NCBI RefSeq assembly: GCF_030657335.1
Contig: NZ_CP131039.1
Span: 2,744,501 to 2,808,500, forward strand
DNA from: Croceibacterium aestuarii
GTDB taxonomy: Bacteria > Pseudomonadota > Alphaproteobacteria > Sphingomonadales > Sphingomonadaceae
Reading direction: 5' to 3'
Length of the DNA: 64,000 nt
A program made the position numbers and the translations under genes. The notes beneath the pieces were generated by a model, which was given only the letters and a program-made list of their open reading frames with translations, had not been told where the DNA came from and searched no databases. This document shows, in pieces, positions 19,820 to 27,526 of this stretch (positions are counted from its first letter, which is position 1; each line of letters starts with the position of its first letter).

Positions 19820-20254
19820 ATGACTCAGACCGTCTACGTTCTCAACGGCCCCAACCTGAACCTGCTCGGCCTGCGCGAGCCCGAGATCTATGGCTCGGAC
19901 ACGCTCGACGACATTGCCGGCATGCTCGAGGACAAAGGCCGCGCGCTGGGGCTGGAGATCGACATGCGCCAGTCGAACCACGAAGGGCACCTGGTCGACT
20001 GGCTGCACGAAGCGCAGGCCGAAGGGGCCAAAGCGGTCCTGCTCAACGCGGGGGCTTACACCCATACCTCGATCGCGCTCCTCGACGCGATTCGCTCGAT
20101 CACGACGCCGGTGATCGAAGTGCACCTGTCGGATCCCATGACCCGCGAGGACTTCCGGCACGTCTCCTACGTCGGCATGGCGGCGGTAGACGAGGTCAAG
20201 GGGCTCGGCGCCCAGTCCTACGTCGTGGCCCTGGAGAAGGCTGCGGCGCTCTAG
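19820..20254 (+). CDS. aroQ: 3-dehydroquinate dehydratase, type II
   Basis: 144 residues, third step of the shikimate pathway. Catalytic Tyr lies in GPNLNLLGLREPEIYG, with SNHEGHLVDWLH, NAGAYTHTS and the EVHLSDPMTREDFRHVSY block. It heads the common alphaproteobacterial cluster aroQ-accB-accC. Confidence 0.96.
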   Translation: MTQTVYVLNGPNLNLLGLREPEIYGSDTLDDIAGMLEDKGRALGLEIDMRQSNHEGHLVDWLHEAQAEGAKAVLLNAGAYTHTSIALLDAIRSITTPVIEVHLSDPMTREDFRHVSYVGMAAVDEVKGLGAQSYVVALEKAAAL

Positions 20255-20328
20255 CTGCAATCGCCTGCCCCCTTGCCAGCCCGGGCGCGCGCGCATAGGC
20301 GGGCGCCAGGACAGATAATGAGGCGCAC

Positions 20329-20829
20329 ATGGCGGAAACCAAGGCCGCAGCCGGGCGTAAGGCCGGAATGACCATCGACACCAAGCTCGTTCGCCAACTG
20401 GCGGACGTGTTGGCCGAAACCGGCCTCACCGAAATCGAAGTGGAAAACGGCGGCCAGCGCATTCGCGTGGCGCGCTCGGCCGCTCCAGCTCCCGTCCAGA
20501 CGGTCGCCGCCGCGCCTGTTGCCGCAGCCCATGCCCCCGCCCCCACGCCCGCCGCCGCACCGGCGGAAGCGTCCGCGGCACCTGCCGGCAACGCCGCCGG
20601 GACGATCAAGTCGCCGATGGTCGGCACCGCCTACCTCGCACCCGAGCCCGGCGCCTCCGACTTCGTCAAGGTCGGCGACGCGGTGCAGGCCGGCGACACC
20701 CTGCTGATCGTCGAGGCGATGAAGGTGATGAACCCGATCACCGCGCCTGCTGCCGGCACGGTCAAGGAAATCCTGATCGGCAGCGGCCAGCCAGTGGAGT
20801 TCGATCAGCCGCTCGTCGTGGTGGCGTGA
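20329..20829 (+). CDS. accB: Biotin carboxyl carrier protein of acetyl-CoA carboxylase
   Basis: 166 residues. An N-terminal assembly domain ([32 protein letters not shown]) is followed by an Ala/Pro-rich linker of about 50 residues and a C-terminal biotinyl domain with the EAMKVMNPI lysine. Its stop overlaps the accC start by 4 nt (GTGA), so the two subunits are probably coupled in translation. Confidence 0.96.
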   Translation: MAETKAAAGRKAGMTIDTKLVRQLADVLAETGLTEIEVENGGQRIRVARSAAPAPVQTVAAAPVAAAHAPAPTPAAAPAEASAAPAGNAAGTIKSPMVGTAYLAPEPGASDFVKVGDAVQAGDTLLIVEAMKVMNPITAPAAGTVKEILIGSGQPVEFDQPLVVVA

Positions 20830-22181
20830 CCGTGGCGATCAAGCGCATCCTGATTGCCAACCGCGGCGAAATCGCGCTGCGCATCCACCGCGCGGCGCAC
20901 GAGATGGGCATCGAGACGGTCGCGGTGCACTCGACTGCCGACGCCGACGCGATGCACGTGCGGCTGGCCGACCACGCCATCTGCATCGGCCCGCCCCCGG
21001 CCAAGGATAGCTACCTCAACGTTGCGGCAATTATTTCCGCCGCCGAGATCGCCCAGGCCGACGCGATCCACCCCGGCTACGGTTTCCTGAGCGAGAACGC
21101 CCAGTTTGCCGAGATCGTCGAAGCGCACAACATCGCCTGGATCGGCCCCAAGCCCGAGCACATCCGCACCATGGGCGACAAGGTCGAGGCCAAGCGCACT
21201 GCCGGCGCGCTCGGTCTGCCGCTCGTCCCCGGCAGCGAGGGCGCGGTGAGCGATCCCAAGGAAGCGGCCAAGATCGCCAAGAAAATCGGCTACCCGGTGA
21301 TCATCAAGGCCGCGAGCGGCGGCGGCGGACGCGGCATGAAGGTGTGCAACGATCCCGACCAGCTCGAAACGCTGATGAAGCAGGCCGGCAACGAGGCCAA
21401 GGCCGCGTTCGGCGACGACACCGTCTATATCGAGAAGTATCTCGGCAACCCCCGGCACATCGAGTTTCAGGTCTTTGGCGACGGTCGCGGCAACGCGATC
21501 CACCTCGGCGAGCGCGACTGTTCGCTGCAGCGCCGCCACCAAAAGGTGCTCGAGGAAGCCCCCTCCCCGGTCATTACCCCCGAAGAGCGCGAGCGCATGG
21601 GCGAAGTTGTTTCCAAGGCGATGCGGGACATGGCCTATCGCGGCGCGGGGACGGTCGAGTTCCTGTGGGAAGACGGCGAATTCTACTTCATCGAGATGAA
21701 CACCCGTCTGCAGGTCGAGCACCCGGTGACCGAGGCGATCACCGGGGTCGATCTGGTGCGCGAGCAGATCCGCATCGCCGACGGCAAGGACCTTTCGGTC
21801 TCGCAGGACGAGATCGAGTTCAAGGGCCATGCCATCGAATGTCGGATCAATGCCGAGGACCCGCGGACCTTCGCCCCTAGCCCCGGGCTGGTGACGGCCT
21901 ATCACGCTCCCGGTGGCATGCATGTTCGGGTCGATAGCGGGCTCTACGCCGGATACCGCATCCCGCCCTATTACGATTCGATGATCGCCAAGCTGATCGT
22001 CTACGGCCGCACGCGCGAGGGTTGCATCATGCGCCTGCGCCGTGCGCTCGAGGAAATGGTGATCGAGGGTGTGAAGACCTCGATCCCGCTCCACTGCGCG
22101 CTGCTCGAACAGCCCGACGTGCTGAGCGGCGACTACTCGATCAAGTGGCTCGAAGACTGGATGAAGGAGCACGAAGTCTGA
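20826..22181 (+). CDS. accC: Acetyl-CoA carboxylase, biotin carboxylase subunit
   Basis: 451 residues, ATP-grasp enzyme that carboxylates biotin on AccB. Landmarks are [18 protein letters not shown], the Gly-rich [10 protein letters not shown], and [22 protein letters not shown]. The listed start is GTG 20826. GTG 20832 would give a start closer to the family norm ([12 protein letters not shown]). Confidence 0.97.
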   Translation: MTVAIKRILIANRGEIALRIHRAAHEMGIETVAVHSTADADAMHVRLADHAICIGPPPAKDSYLNVAAIISAAEIAQADAIHPGYGFLSENAQFAEIVEAHNIAWIGPKPEHIRTMGDKVEAKRTAGALGLPLVPGSEGAVSDPKEAAKIAKKIGYPVIIKAASGGGGRGMKVCNDPDQLETLMKQAGNEAKAAFGDDTVYIEKYLGNPRHIEFQVFGDGRGNAIHLGERDCSLQRRHQKVLEEAPSPVITPEERERMGEVVSKAMRDMAYRGAGTVEFLWEDGEFYFIEMNTRLQVEHPVTEAITGVDLVREQIRIADGKDLSVSQDEIEFKGHAIECRINAEDPRTFAPSPGLVTAYHAPGGMHVRVDSGLYAGYRIPPYYDSMIAKLIVYGRTREGCIMRLRRALEEMVIEGVKTSIPLHCALLEQPDVLSGDYSIKWLEDWMKEHEV

Positions 22182-22203
22182 CGGCTGGCGGCGGATTGGC
22201 GCG

Positions 22204-22662
22204 ATGACTGCGACCGAGTGGCTCGTGCTCGGCGCCGGCCTCGTGCTGCTGTTCGCCAGCGCGCCATGGCACCTTGGCGGGCTGCTGCTGATCAAGCGCA
22301 TCAAACCCTCCGGCGGCGACAACGGCTTTCTCGCGATCCTGCTCACGTTCTGGTCGCTGATGCTGCTGCACCTGTCGGAAATCGCCATCGCCGCGGGCAT
22401 GTACTGGCTGGTCATGCTCGCCCCCGACGCCGGCACGATCACCCATGCTACGGGCAGCGAGATGGCGGCGCTGCTCTATTTTTCCGGCGTTACCTTCGCG
22501 ACGCTCGGCTTCACCTCGCAGCACGCCGAAGGGCCGATTCGCATGCTGGTGATGCTCGAAGCGCTCGGCGGATTCATGCTGATCACCTGGTCGGCGACCT
22601 TCGTCTATTCGATCTGGTCGGAACGCTTCCGATCGCCCGATGACGGCGGAGAGTCGGGCTAG
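22204..22662 (+). CDS. Two-TM ion-channel-like membrane protein
   Basis: 152 residues with about four hydrophobic segments. The region LLYFSGVTFATLGFTSQ followed by LEALGGFMLITWSATFVYSIW has the layout of a pore helix, filter and inner helix of the Ion_trans_2 family. The filter reads TLGF rather than TVGYGD, so potassium selectivity is doubtful. It lies 22 bp after accC and may be cotranscribed with it. Confidence 0.6.
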   Translation: MTATEWLVLGAGLVLLFASAPWHLGGLLLIKRIKPSGGDNGFLAILLTFWSLMLLHLSEIAIAAGMYWLVMLAPDAGTITHATGSEMAALLYFSGVTFATLGFTSQHAEGPIRMLVMLEALGGFMLITWSATFVYSIWSERFRSPDDGGESG

Positions 22663-22665
22663 TCG

Positions 22666-23130
22666 TTACTCCAGCGGCACGCCAGGTTCGTGCTTCGAGG
22701 TCCTGATCGTCAGCGAGGTCTTTACGCTCGCCACGTTCGGCGCCGGTGTGAGCTTGCTGGTGAGAAATTCCTGGAAGCTCTGCAGATCCTGACTGACGAT
22801 CTTGAGAATGAAGTCGATCTCGCCATTGAGCATATGGCACTCTCGCACCTCGGGCAGCGTCTTGATGTGGTCCTCGAAACCGCGCAGATCCTCTTCGGCC
22901 TGGCTCTTGAGGCTGACCATGGCGAACACGGTGATGGCGAAACCGAGCTTCGAGGGGTCGAGATCGGCGTGGTAGCCGCGAATGACCCCGGCTTCCTCGA
23001 GTGCGCGCACTCGGCGCAGGCACGGCGGAGCGGTAAGTCCGACGCGCTGGGCAAGTTCGACGTTGGTGACGCGCCCTTCTTCCTGAAGTTCCGCCAACAG
23101 CCGGCGGTCGATCTTGTCCAAAGTCGCCAT
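22666..23130 (-). CDS. Lrp/AsnC family transcriptional regulator
   Basis: 154 residues. N-terminal winged helix (LDKIDRRLLAELQEEGRVTNVELAQRVGLTAPPCLRRVRALEEAGVIRGYHADLD) and C-terminal RAM effector domain (CHMLNGEIDFILKIVSQDLQSF). It probably senses an amino acid and acts as a multimer. It is transcribed toward the channel-like gene and is divergent from the kinase-like gene. Confidence 0.94.
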   Translation of the reverse strand: MATLDKIDRRLLAELQEEGRVTNVELAQRVGLTAPPCLRRVRALEEAGVIRGYHADLDPSKLGFAITVFAMVSLKSQAEEDLRGFEDHIKTLPEVRECHMLNGEIDFILKIVSQDLQSFQEFLTSKLTPAPNVASVKTSLTIRTSKHEPGVPLE

Positions 23131-23187
23131 ATTTGTTGCTCCAAGGCGCGGCTGCGCCTGCTTCCCCGATCCCCAAGCCGCAACTAA

Positions 23188-23211
23188 CCGCTAAAAGCGA
23201 ACCGTTAGCGG
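23188..23211. promoter_or_regulatory. Inverted repeat in the lrp / kinase-like divergent region
   Basis: CCGCTAA (23188-23194) and TTAGCGG (23205-23211) form a perfect 7-bp inverted repeat with a 10-base spacer, just before an AT-rich stretch (AAATATAATTTTG). The 214-bp region between the two divergent genes otherwise shows nothing clear. A binding site for the Lrp protein or another regulator is a reasonable guess. Confidence 0.4.
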
Positions 23212-23344
23212 AAATATAATTTTGTATGCTCGTAACCGTCCCGCTTTGCAACGGTGCAGAGCTTCGCATTTCACCCAATAACCGTTTTGCTAATTCTTGG
23301 TTTCCACGCGGTGCATCCTGCACCGGCGCGGGCGCGGAGATTCC

Positions 23345-25018
23345 ATGCTGCTCGACGACCGCCTTGCTACTGTCCTGCGCTCTGGCGCAGCAGGCGAGCG
23401 CGCGGCGCGTACGCAATACCGGCAACTGCTCGATCTGCTCGGCACCATGCCGCCCGGCGCAAATGGCCCATTGGTGACGGCGGCCTATGCGCGACTAGCC
23501 GAGATTTCCGACCAGCTTCCCGCCGCCGACCAGTCGCGGATCTTGCGCGAACCGTGGCTGAGGCTGCGCAACCCGCGGCTCCTCGCCTACCTCGCCGAAG
23601 GCGATCCGCAGGCCGCCGCGGCGGCGATGGCCACCGCGCGGCTCGAGGAGGAGCAATGGGTCGAACTCATTCCGGAACTGCCGGTCACCGCGCGCGGTTT
23701 CCTGCGCCACCGCCGCGATCTGCCCGGCAAGGCGCGGGCCTTGCTGGCGCGCCTCGGGGTGCGCGATCTGGTCCTGCCCTACCCTGACGGGCCCGCGGTC
23801 TTGGAAGCGGAGCCTGCGCAGCGGGCCCCGGCGCCGACTACCGCAGCTCCCGCAGCGGAAGCGCACGCCTCCTCCGCCGAATCCAACGGCGAAGGCATTT
23901 CCGCCCTCGTCCGCCGCATCGAAGCGTTCCAGCAGGCGCGCAGGTCTGCTCCCGCCGCGCTCGACCCGCGACTGCCGCTCGGCGACGGAGCGCCGGATCC
24001 TGCCCGGGAACACGGCACGAGCTGCGACATCGCCATCGACGTGACCGGCCGGATAGGCTGGGCGACGCCCGGCTTTGCGCCGCTGCTCGTCGGGCTCGAG
24101 CTCGCTGCGGCCGAGGTGCTCGACTCCGCCTCGCGGGCCGCCATGCGCCGCCACCAGCCGGTCCGCAGCGGCAAGGTCCGCCTAGAAGGCGTCGCCGCGA
24201 TAGCCGGCGAATGGATCATCGACGCCGCGCCGAGCTTCGGACCGACCGGTTCTTTCACCGGCTATGATGCGCGGCTGCGGCGCTCTTTCGGCGGCCCGGT
24301 GCGAAGCGTGGCGAGCGGGCCCGCCGACCGAATGCGCCAAGTCCTGCACGAACTGCGCACCCCGGTGAACGCCATTCAGGGCTTCGCCGAAATCATCCAG
24401 CAGCAGCTATTCGGTCCGGCGCCGAACACGTATCGGGCGCTCTCCGCCGCGGTGGGAGTCGATTCGGCCCGTCTGCTCGCGGGCTTCGACGAGATCGACC
24501 GGGTCGTGCGGCTGGAGAGCGGGGAAGCCGAGCTTTCCGAAAACGGTTGCAACTTGCGGCTGGCAATCGAGCGCACGCTCAAGCGCCTCGAGGGCGTTAC
24601 CCGTCCGCGCGGCGCGAGGATGCGCCTGCTGGTTTCCGGCGAGGGCTTCGCGGTCCGTCTCGGGGAAGACGACGGCGCGGTGCTCGGCTGGCGCATCCTG
24701 GCCACGCTGGCCGGATCGCTGGCGCCCGGCGAGGTCATCGAACTGACCCTGAGCGGCTCGCGCGAGTGGGTTACGCTGACGATGGACCTGCCGGTCGGCC
24801 TTGCCGCCGACGACCCGTTCGGCGCGGCCGCCCCGGCCCAGGCGCCGGCGGTCACTGCAGGCATGTTCGGCAGCGGCTTCACCCTGCGTCTGGCACGCGC
24901 CGAGGCGATAGCGGCCGGCGGATCGCTGACGGTCGAGGACGATACACTGGTCCTCTCGCTGCCAGCCTTGACCGGCTCCGCCGCCGGGCATAGCGGTGGC
25001 GCCGTATCGACCGCCTGA
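23345..25018 (+). CDS. Histidine-kinase-like protein with degenerate ATPase domain
   Basis: 557 residues, soluble. The N-terminal 200 residues are Ala/Arg-rich, then a PAS-like segment follows (about 225-300). A clear HisKA dimerisation helix has LHELRTPVNAIQGFAEII with the His near 335. The region that should hold the ATPase lacks an evident N box, DxGxG and GTGLGL, keeping only a GSGFTLRLARAEA-like trace. It may be an inactive kinase, a phosphotransfer protein, or a scaffold. The start at ATG 23345 was chosen over an upstream in-frame extension. Confidence 0.75.
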   Translation: MLLDDRLATVLRSGAAGERAARTQYRQLLDLLGTMPPGANGPLVTAAYARLAEISDQLPAADQSRILREPWLRLRNPRLLAYLAEGDPQAAAAAMATARLEEEQWVELIPELPVTARGFLRHRRDLPGKARALLARLGVRDLVLPYPDGPAVLEAEPAQRAPAPTTAAPAAEAHASSAESNGEGISALVRRIEAFQQARRSAPAALDPRLPLGDGAPDPAREHGTSCDIAIDVTGRIGWATPGFAPLLVGLELAAAEVLDSASRAAMRRHQPVRSGKVRLEGVAAIAGEWIIDAAPSFGPTGSFTGYDARLRRSFGGPVRSVASGPADRMRQVLHELRTPVNAIQGFAEIIQQQLFGPAPNTYRALSAAVGVDSARLLAGFDEIDRVVRLESGEAELSENGCNLRLAIERTLKRLEGVTRPRGARMRLLVSGEGFAVRLGEDDGAVLGWRILATLAGSLAPGEVIELTLSGSREWVTLTMDLPVGLAADDPFGAAAPAQAPAVTAGMFGSGFTLRLARAEAIAAGGSLTVEDDTLVLSLPALTGSAAGHSGGAVSTA

Positions 25019-25044
25019 GCGGCCGCGGAAAGGTGCCAGCGCCC

Positions 25045-26040
25045 ATGCACGCGATTACCGATCCACCGTCGCCGGGATCGCATGCGCGCTTCGACGCGCA
25101 GTTCGGCCGCCGCTTCATCCTGACCGTGGATACCGAGGAGGAATTCGACTGGTCGAAGCCGCTCGCACGGGAGGGCCATACGCTCGACCACCTGACCCGG
25201 CTGGCCAAGTTCCAGACTTTCTGCGAGGCGCTCGACGTGGTCCCGATCTATCTCGTCGACTGGCCGATTGCGACGTCGAAACTCGCCGCCGAAATACTCC
25301 GCCCGTCCGTCCTAGCCGGCAAGGCGGAGGTCGGAGTCCAGCTGCACCCCTGGGTCAATCCACCGTACGACGAGGAGGTGACCCCAGCCAATAGCTTTGC
25401 CGGCAACCTGCCCCGCGAACTCGAGGCGGCCAAGCTCGGCAACTTGCGCGATAGGATCGAGCAGGCTTTCGGCACGGCGCCGCTTATCTACCGCGCCGGG
25501 CGCTATGGGACGGGTCCGAACACCGCGCAGATTCTCAGCGACGAGGGGATCGCGATCGACACCTCGGTGCGGGCCAACTTCGATTATTCGGCCGGCGCCG
25601 GTCCCGATTATAGCCGTCACCCGCTGTCCCCCTATTGGCTCGATGGCGAACGCACCCTGCTCGAACTGCCGCTGACCACGGTCTACTGGGGCATGCTGCG
25701 CCGCCAGGGGCGCGCACTGTATCCGCTCAGCCAGCGCGTGCCGCACCTGCCCGGCGTGCTTTCGCGCCTCGGATTGCTCGAACGCATCTCGCTCACGCCC
25801 GAAGGCGTCGGCATAGACGAGGCGATCCGTGCCATCGACATCGCGGTCGACGACGGGCTGCCGCTGCTGGTGTTTTCCTTTCACAGCCCTTCGCTGCAGC
25901 CCGGTCACACGCCCTACGTGCGCTCCGACCGCGACCTCGACGCGCTGTACGGCTGGTTCCGCGAGGCCTTCGCCTATTGCGAGCGCTGCGGCGTCGCCCC
26001 GACCAGCGTCGGCGGAATCATGCAGTCCGTGATGCGCTAG
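25045..26040 (+). CDS. Polysaccharide deacetylase-like protein (WalW-type)
   Basis: 331 residues from the ATG at 25045; GTG at 25033 is an alternative. The NodB-like fold motifs are FILTVDTEEEFDW, VGVQLHPWVNPP and IYRAGRYGTG, with FSFHSPSLQPGHTPYVR near the C terminus. WalW-like proteins occur in sphingomonads near cell-wall or polysaccharide genes; the substrate is not known. It is the last host protein gene before the tRNA and prophage. Confidence 0.8.
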   Translation: MHAITDPPSPGSHARFDAQFGRRFILTVDTEEEFDWSKPLAREGHTLDHLTRLAKFQTFCEALDVVPIYLVDWPIATSKLAAEILRPSVLAGKAEVGVQLHPWVNPPYDEEVTPANSFAGNLPRELEAAKLGNLRDRIEQAFGTAPLIYRAGRYGTGPNTAQILSDEGIAIDTSVRANFDYSAGAGPDYSRHPLSPYWLDGERTLLELPLTTVYWGMLRRQGRALYPLSQRVPHLPGVLSRLGLLERISLTPEGVGIDEAIRAIDIAVDDGLPLLVFSFHSPSLQPGHTPYVRSDRDLDALYGWFREAFAYCERCGVAPTSVGGIMQSVMR

Positions 26041-26095
26041 GACGCTTGCCAGCCGCCGGAGCGCAGCCTAAGCGGTGCGCCGCGCAAGCGGGTCG

Positions 26096-26171
26096 GGGCC
26101 TGTAGCTCAGCGGTTAGAGCTGGCCGCTCATAACGGCTAGGTCGCGGGTTCGAATCCTGCCGGGCCCACCA
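26096..26171 (+). tRNA. tRNA with CAT anticodon (Met, or Ile2 if lysidine-modified)
   Basis: 76-nt cloverleaf. The acceptor GGGCCTG pairs with CGGGCCC (one U-G pair), the anticodon loop CTCATAA gives CAT, and the T arm has GGTTCGAATCC with encoded CCA. The D-loop GCGGTTAGAGC resembles tRNA-Ile2 as much as elongator Met, so amino-acid identity is open. It is intact and ends 21 bp before the interrupted tRNA-Pro. Confidence 0.95.
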
Positions 26172-26192
26172 CCGCAGCGCGCGAAACGAGGT

Positions 26193-26238
<46 letters not shown>

Positions 26239-26243
26239 TCCGA

Positions 26244-27326
26244 TCATTCGTCATTGGCGGCTTTCCTTGTGTTTTCGGCGCTCTCATCGAGCGGTTCGGG
26301 ACTATTCCGGGACTCGGCTGCAATCATCGCCTCGCGCACGCTGTCTTCGCCCGGGTGGAAATAGCGCTGCGTCGTCCGGTAATCGGAGTGACCGAGCAAT
26401 TGGTTTGCGGCCTCGATCGATCCGGTACGAGTCGCGGCGGTGTGGCGGTTGTCGTGGAACCGGTAGCCTTCGATCCCAGCCTCTTTGAGCGCCTTGCGCC
26501 ACTTGCGATCCCATCCCTGCCGGCTGAACGGGTAGCGCTGCCCCTTTACCCGCTGCGGCCGATCATCGCGGCGCGGTGCCGACCGTTCGGCAACATAGGT
26601 GAACACCTGGGCACAGGCCTTCGGCTGATTGGCGATCATGGCGATCAGCTGCGGAGTGAGCGGGAACGTGTGCCGCCGGCCGCCCTTCGCCCAGACCGTA
26701 GCTCTCGCCTGCGCGAGGTCCACGTCAGACCAACGCAGGGTGACGATCTCGCTCTTGCGCTGGCCTGACAGGAGAGCGAAGCGCACGATCGGTTTAAGGC
26801 TTTCAGGAAGCGCGGCGAAAAGGCGATGCTCTTCCTCGGCCGAGAGGGTGCGCGTTACCGGCTTGGGCTCGCGCAGCTTGACCTCTTTCCATTTGATCGA
26901 TGGCGCTTCGAAGTCGCGAGCCTCGTGCCATTCGATGACGCGGCGCAAAAGGGCCGTCTCTCTGTTCACGCTGGCATTCTTCACGCTGCCACGCCTCTTC
27001 GCGATGTAGCAGTCGAGGTCGGCAAGGGTAATGTCGTGCAGCGGCCGCGTGGGGCCCAGCCCCTGAGCGAGATTGTCCAGCTGATAGAAGATGGTCTTGG
27101 CGCTGCGCAGGTGCTGTCCCTTGGCGAGATACCAGGCGCCGCAAGCATCATCGATCGCGATAGTCGGCTTCGCATCCTCGCCTAGCGCCGCTTTCCGCCG
27201 GACTTCGGACTGGAACCGTTCTGCGTCGCGCTTCGACGTGCATCCCGTAGAGCCGTGATGCCGATGACCTTTGAATCGGAAGTCGTAGTGCCAGTATTTG
27301 CTTTTCGCGGGTTTGTAGAGCGACAT
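26244..27326 (-). CDS. Tyrosine-type phage integrase
   Basis: 360 residues. The start MSLYKPAKSKYWHYDFRFKG, an Arm-type DNA-binding region (about 1-55) and a core-binding domain (about 60-150) precede the catalytic domain with Arg in LLSGQRKSEI, FHDNRHTAATR (HxxR), LLGHSDYRTT and Tyr in QRYFHP. Its stop codon is within 6 bases of the tRNA-Pro segment, so attP abuts the 3' end of the gene. The N-terminal coding region overlaps the excisionase-like gene by 145 bp in another frame. Confidence 0.95.
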   Translation of the reverse strand: MSLYKPAKSKYWHYDFRFKGHRHHGSTGCTSKRDAERFQSEVRRKAALGEDAKPTIAIDDACGAWYLAKGQHLRSAKTIFYQLDNLAQGLGPTRPLHDITLADLDCYIAKRRGSVKNASVNRETALLRRVIEWHEARDFEAPSIKWKEVKLREPKPVTRTLSAEEEHRLFAALPESLKPIVRFALLSGQRKSEIVTLRWSDVDLAQARATVWAKGGRRHTFPLTPQLIAMIANQPKACAQVFTYVAERSAPRRDDRPQRVKGQRYPFSRQGWDRKWRKALKEAGIEGYRFHDNRHTAATRTGSIEAANQLLGHSDYRTTQRYFHPGEDSVREAMIAAESRNSPEPLDESAENTRKAANDE

Positions 27327-27526
27327 GGCGGTTCATCCTGGCAGCGCTGCTTTTCGATGTATTCGGCGAGATCGTCCGGAGAGTATGCGATTCTGCGCGG
27401 CGACTGCCGAATGTAGCGTATCATTCCCTTGCTTCGCAGGTCGCGCAAGGTGCGGGGCGATAGGCGCAGAGCTTCGGCCGCCTCGTCCTCGGTCAGCAGC
27501 TGGGGGAGGTTCGCCGGCGCGTTCAC
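27182..27526 (-). CDS. Excisionase-like MerR/helix-turn-helix protein
   Basis: 114 residues from GTG 27526. A helix-turn-helix of the excisionase/phage-AlpA type lies at about 8-60 (LLTEDEAAEALRLSPRTLRDLRSKGMIRYIRQ, RIAYSPDDLAEYIEKQ). The C-terminal 45 residues overlap the integrase N-terminal coding region in a different frame and look unconserved. Directional control of integration is the likely role. The start overlaps the upstream ATPase stop as GTGA. Confidence 0.75.
   Translation of the reverse strand: MNAPANLPQLLTEDEAAEALRLSPRTLRDLRSKGMIRYIRQSPRRIAYSPDDLAEYIEKQRCQDEPPCRSTNPRKANTGTTTSDSKVIGITALRDARRSATQNGSSPKSGGKRR

Noticed and set aside
20805-22442. Minus-strand open frame of 545 codons
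   Set aside because: Antisense to accC, which is clearly real.
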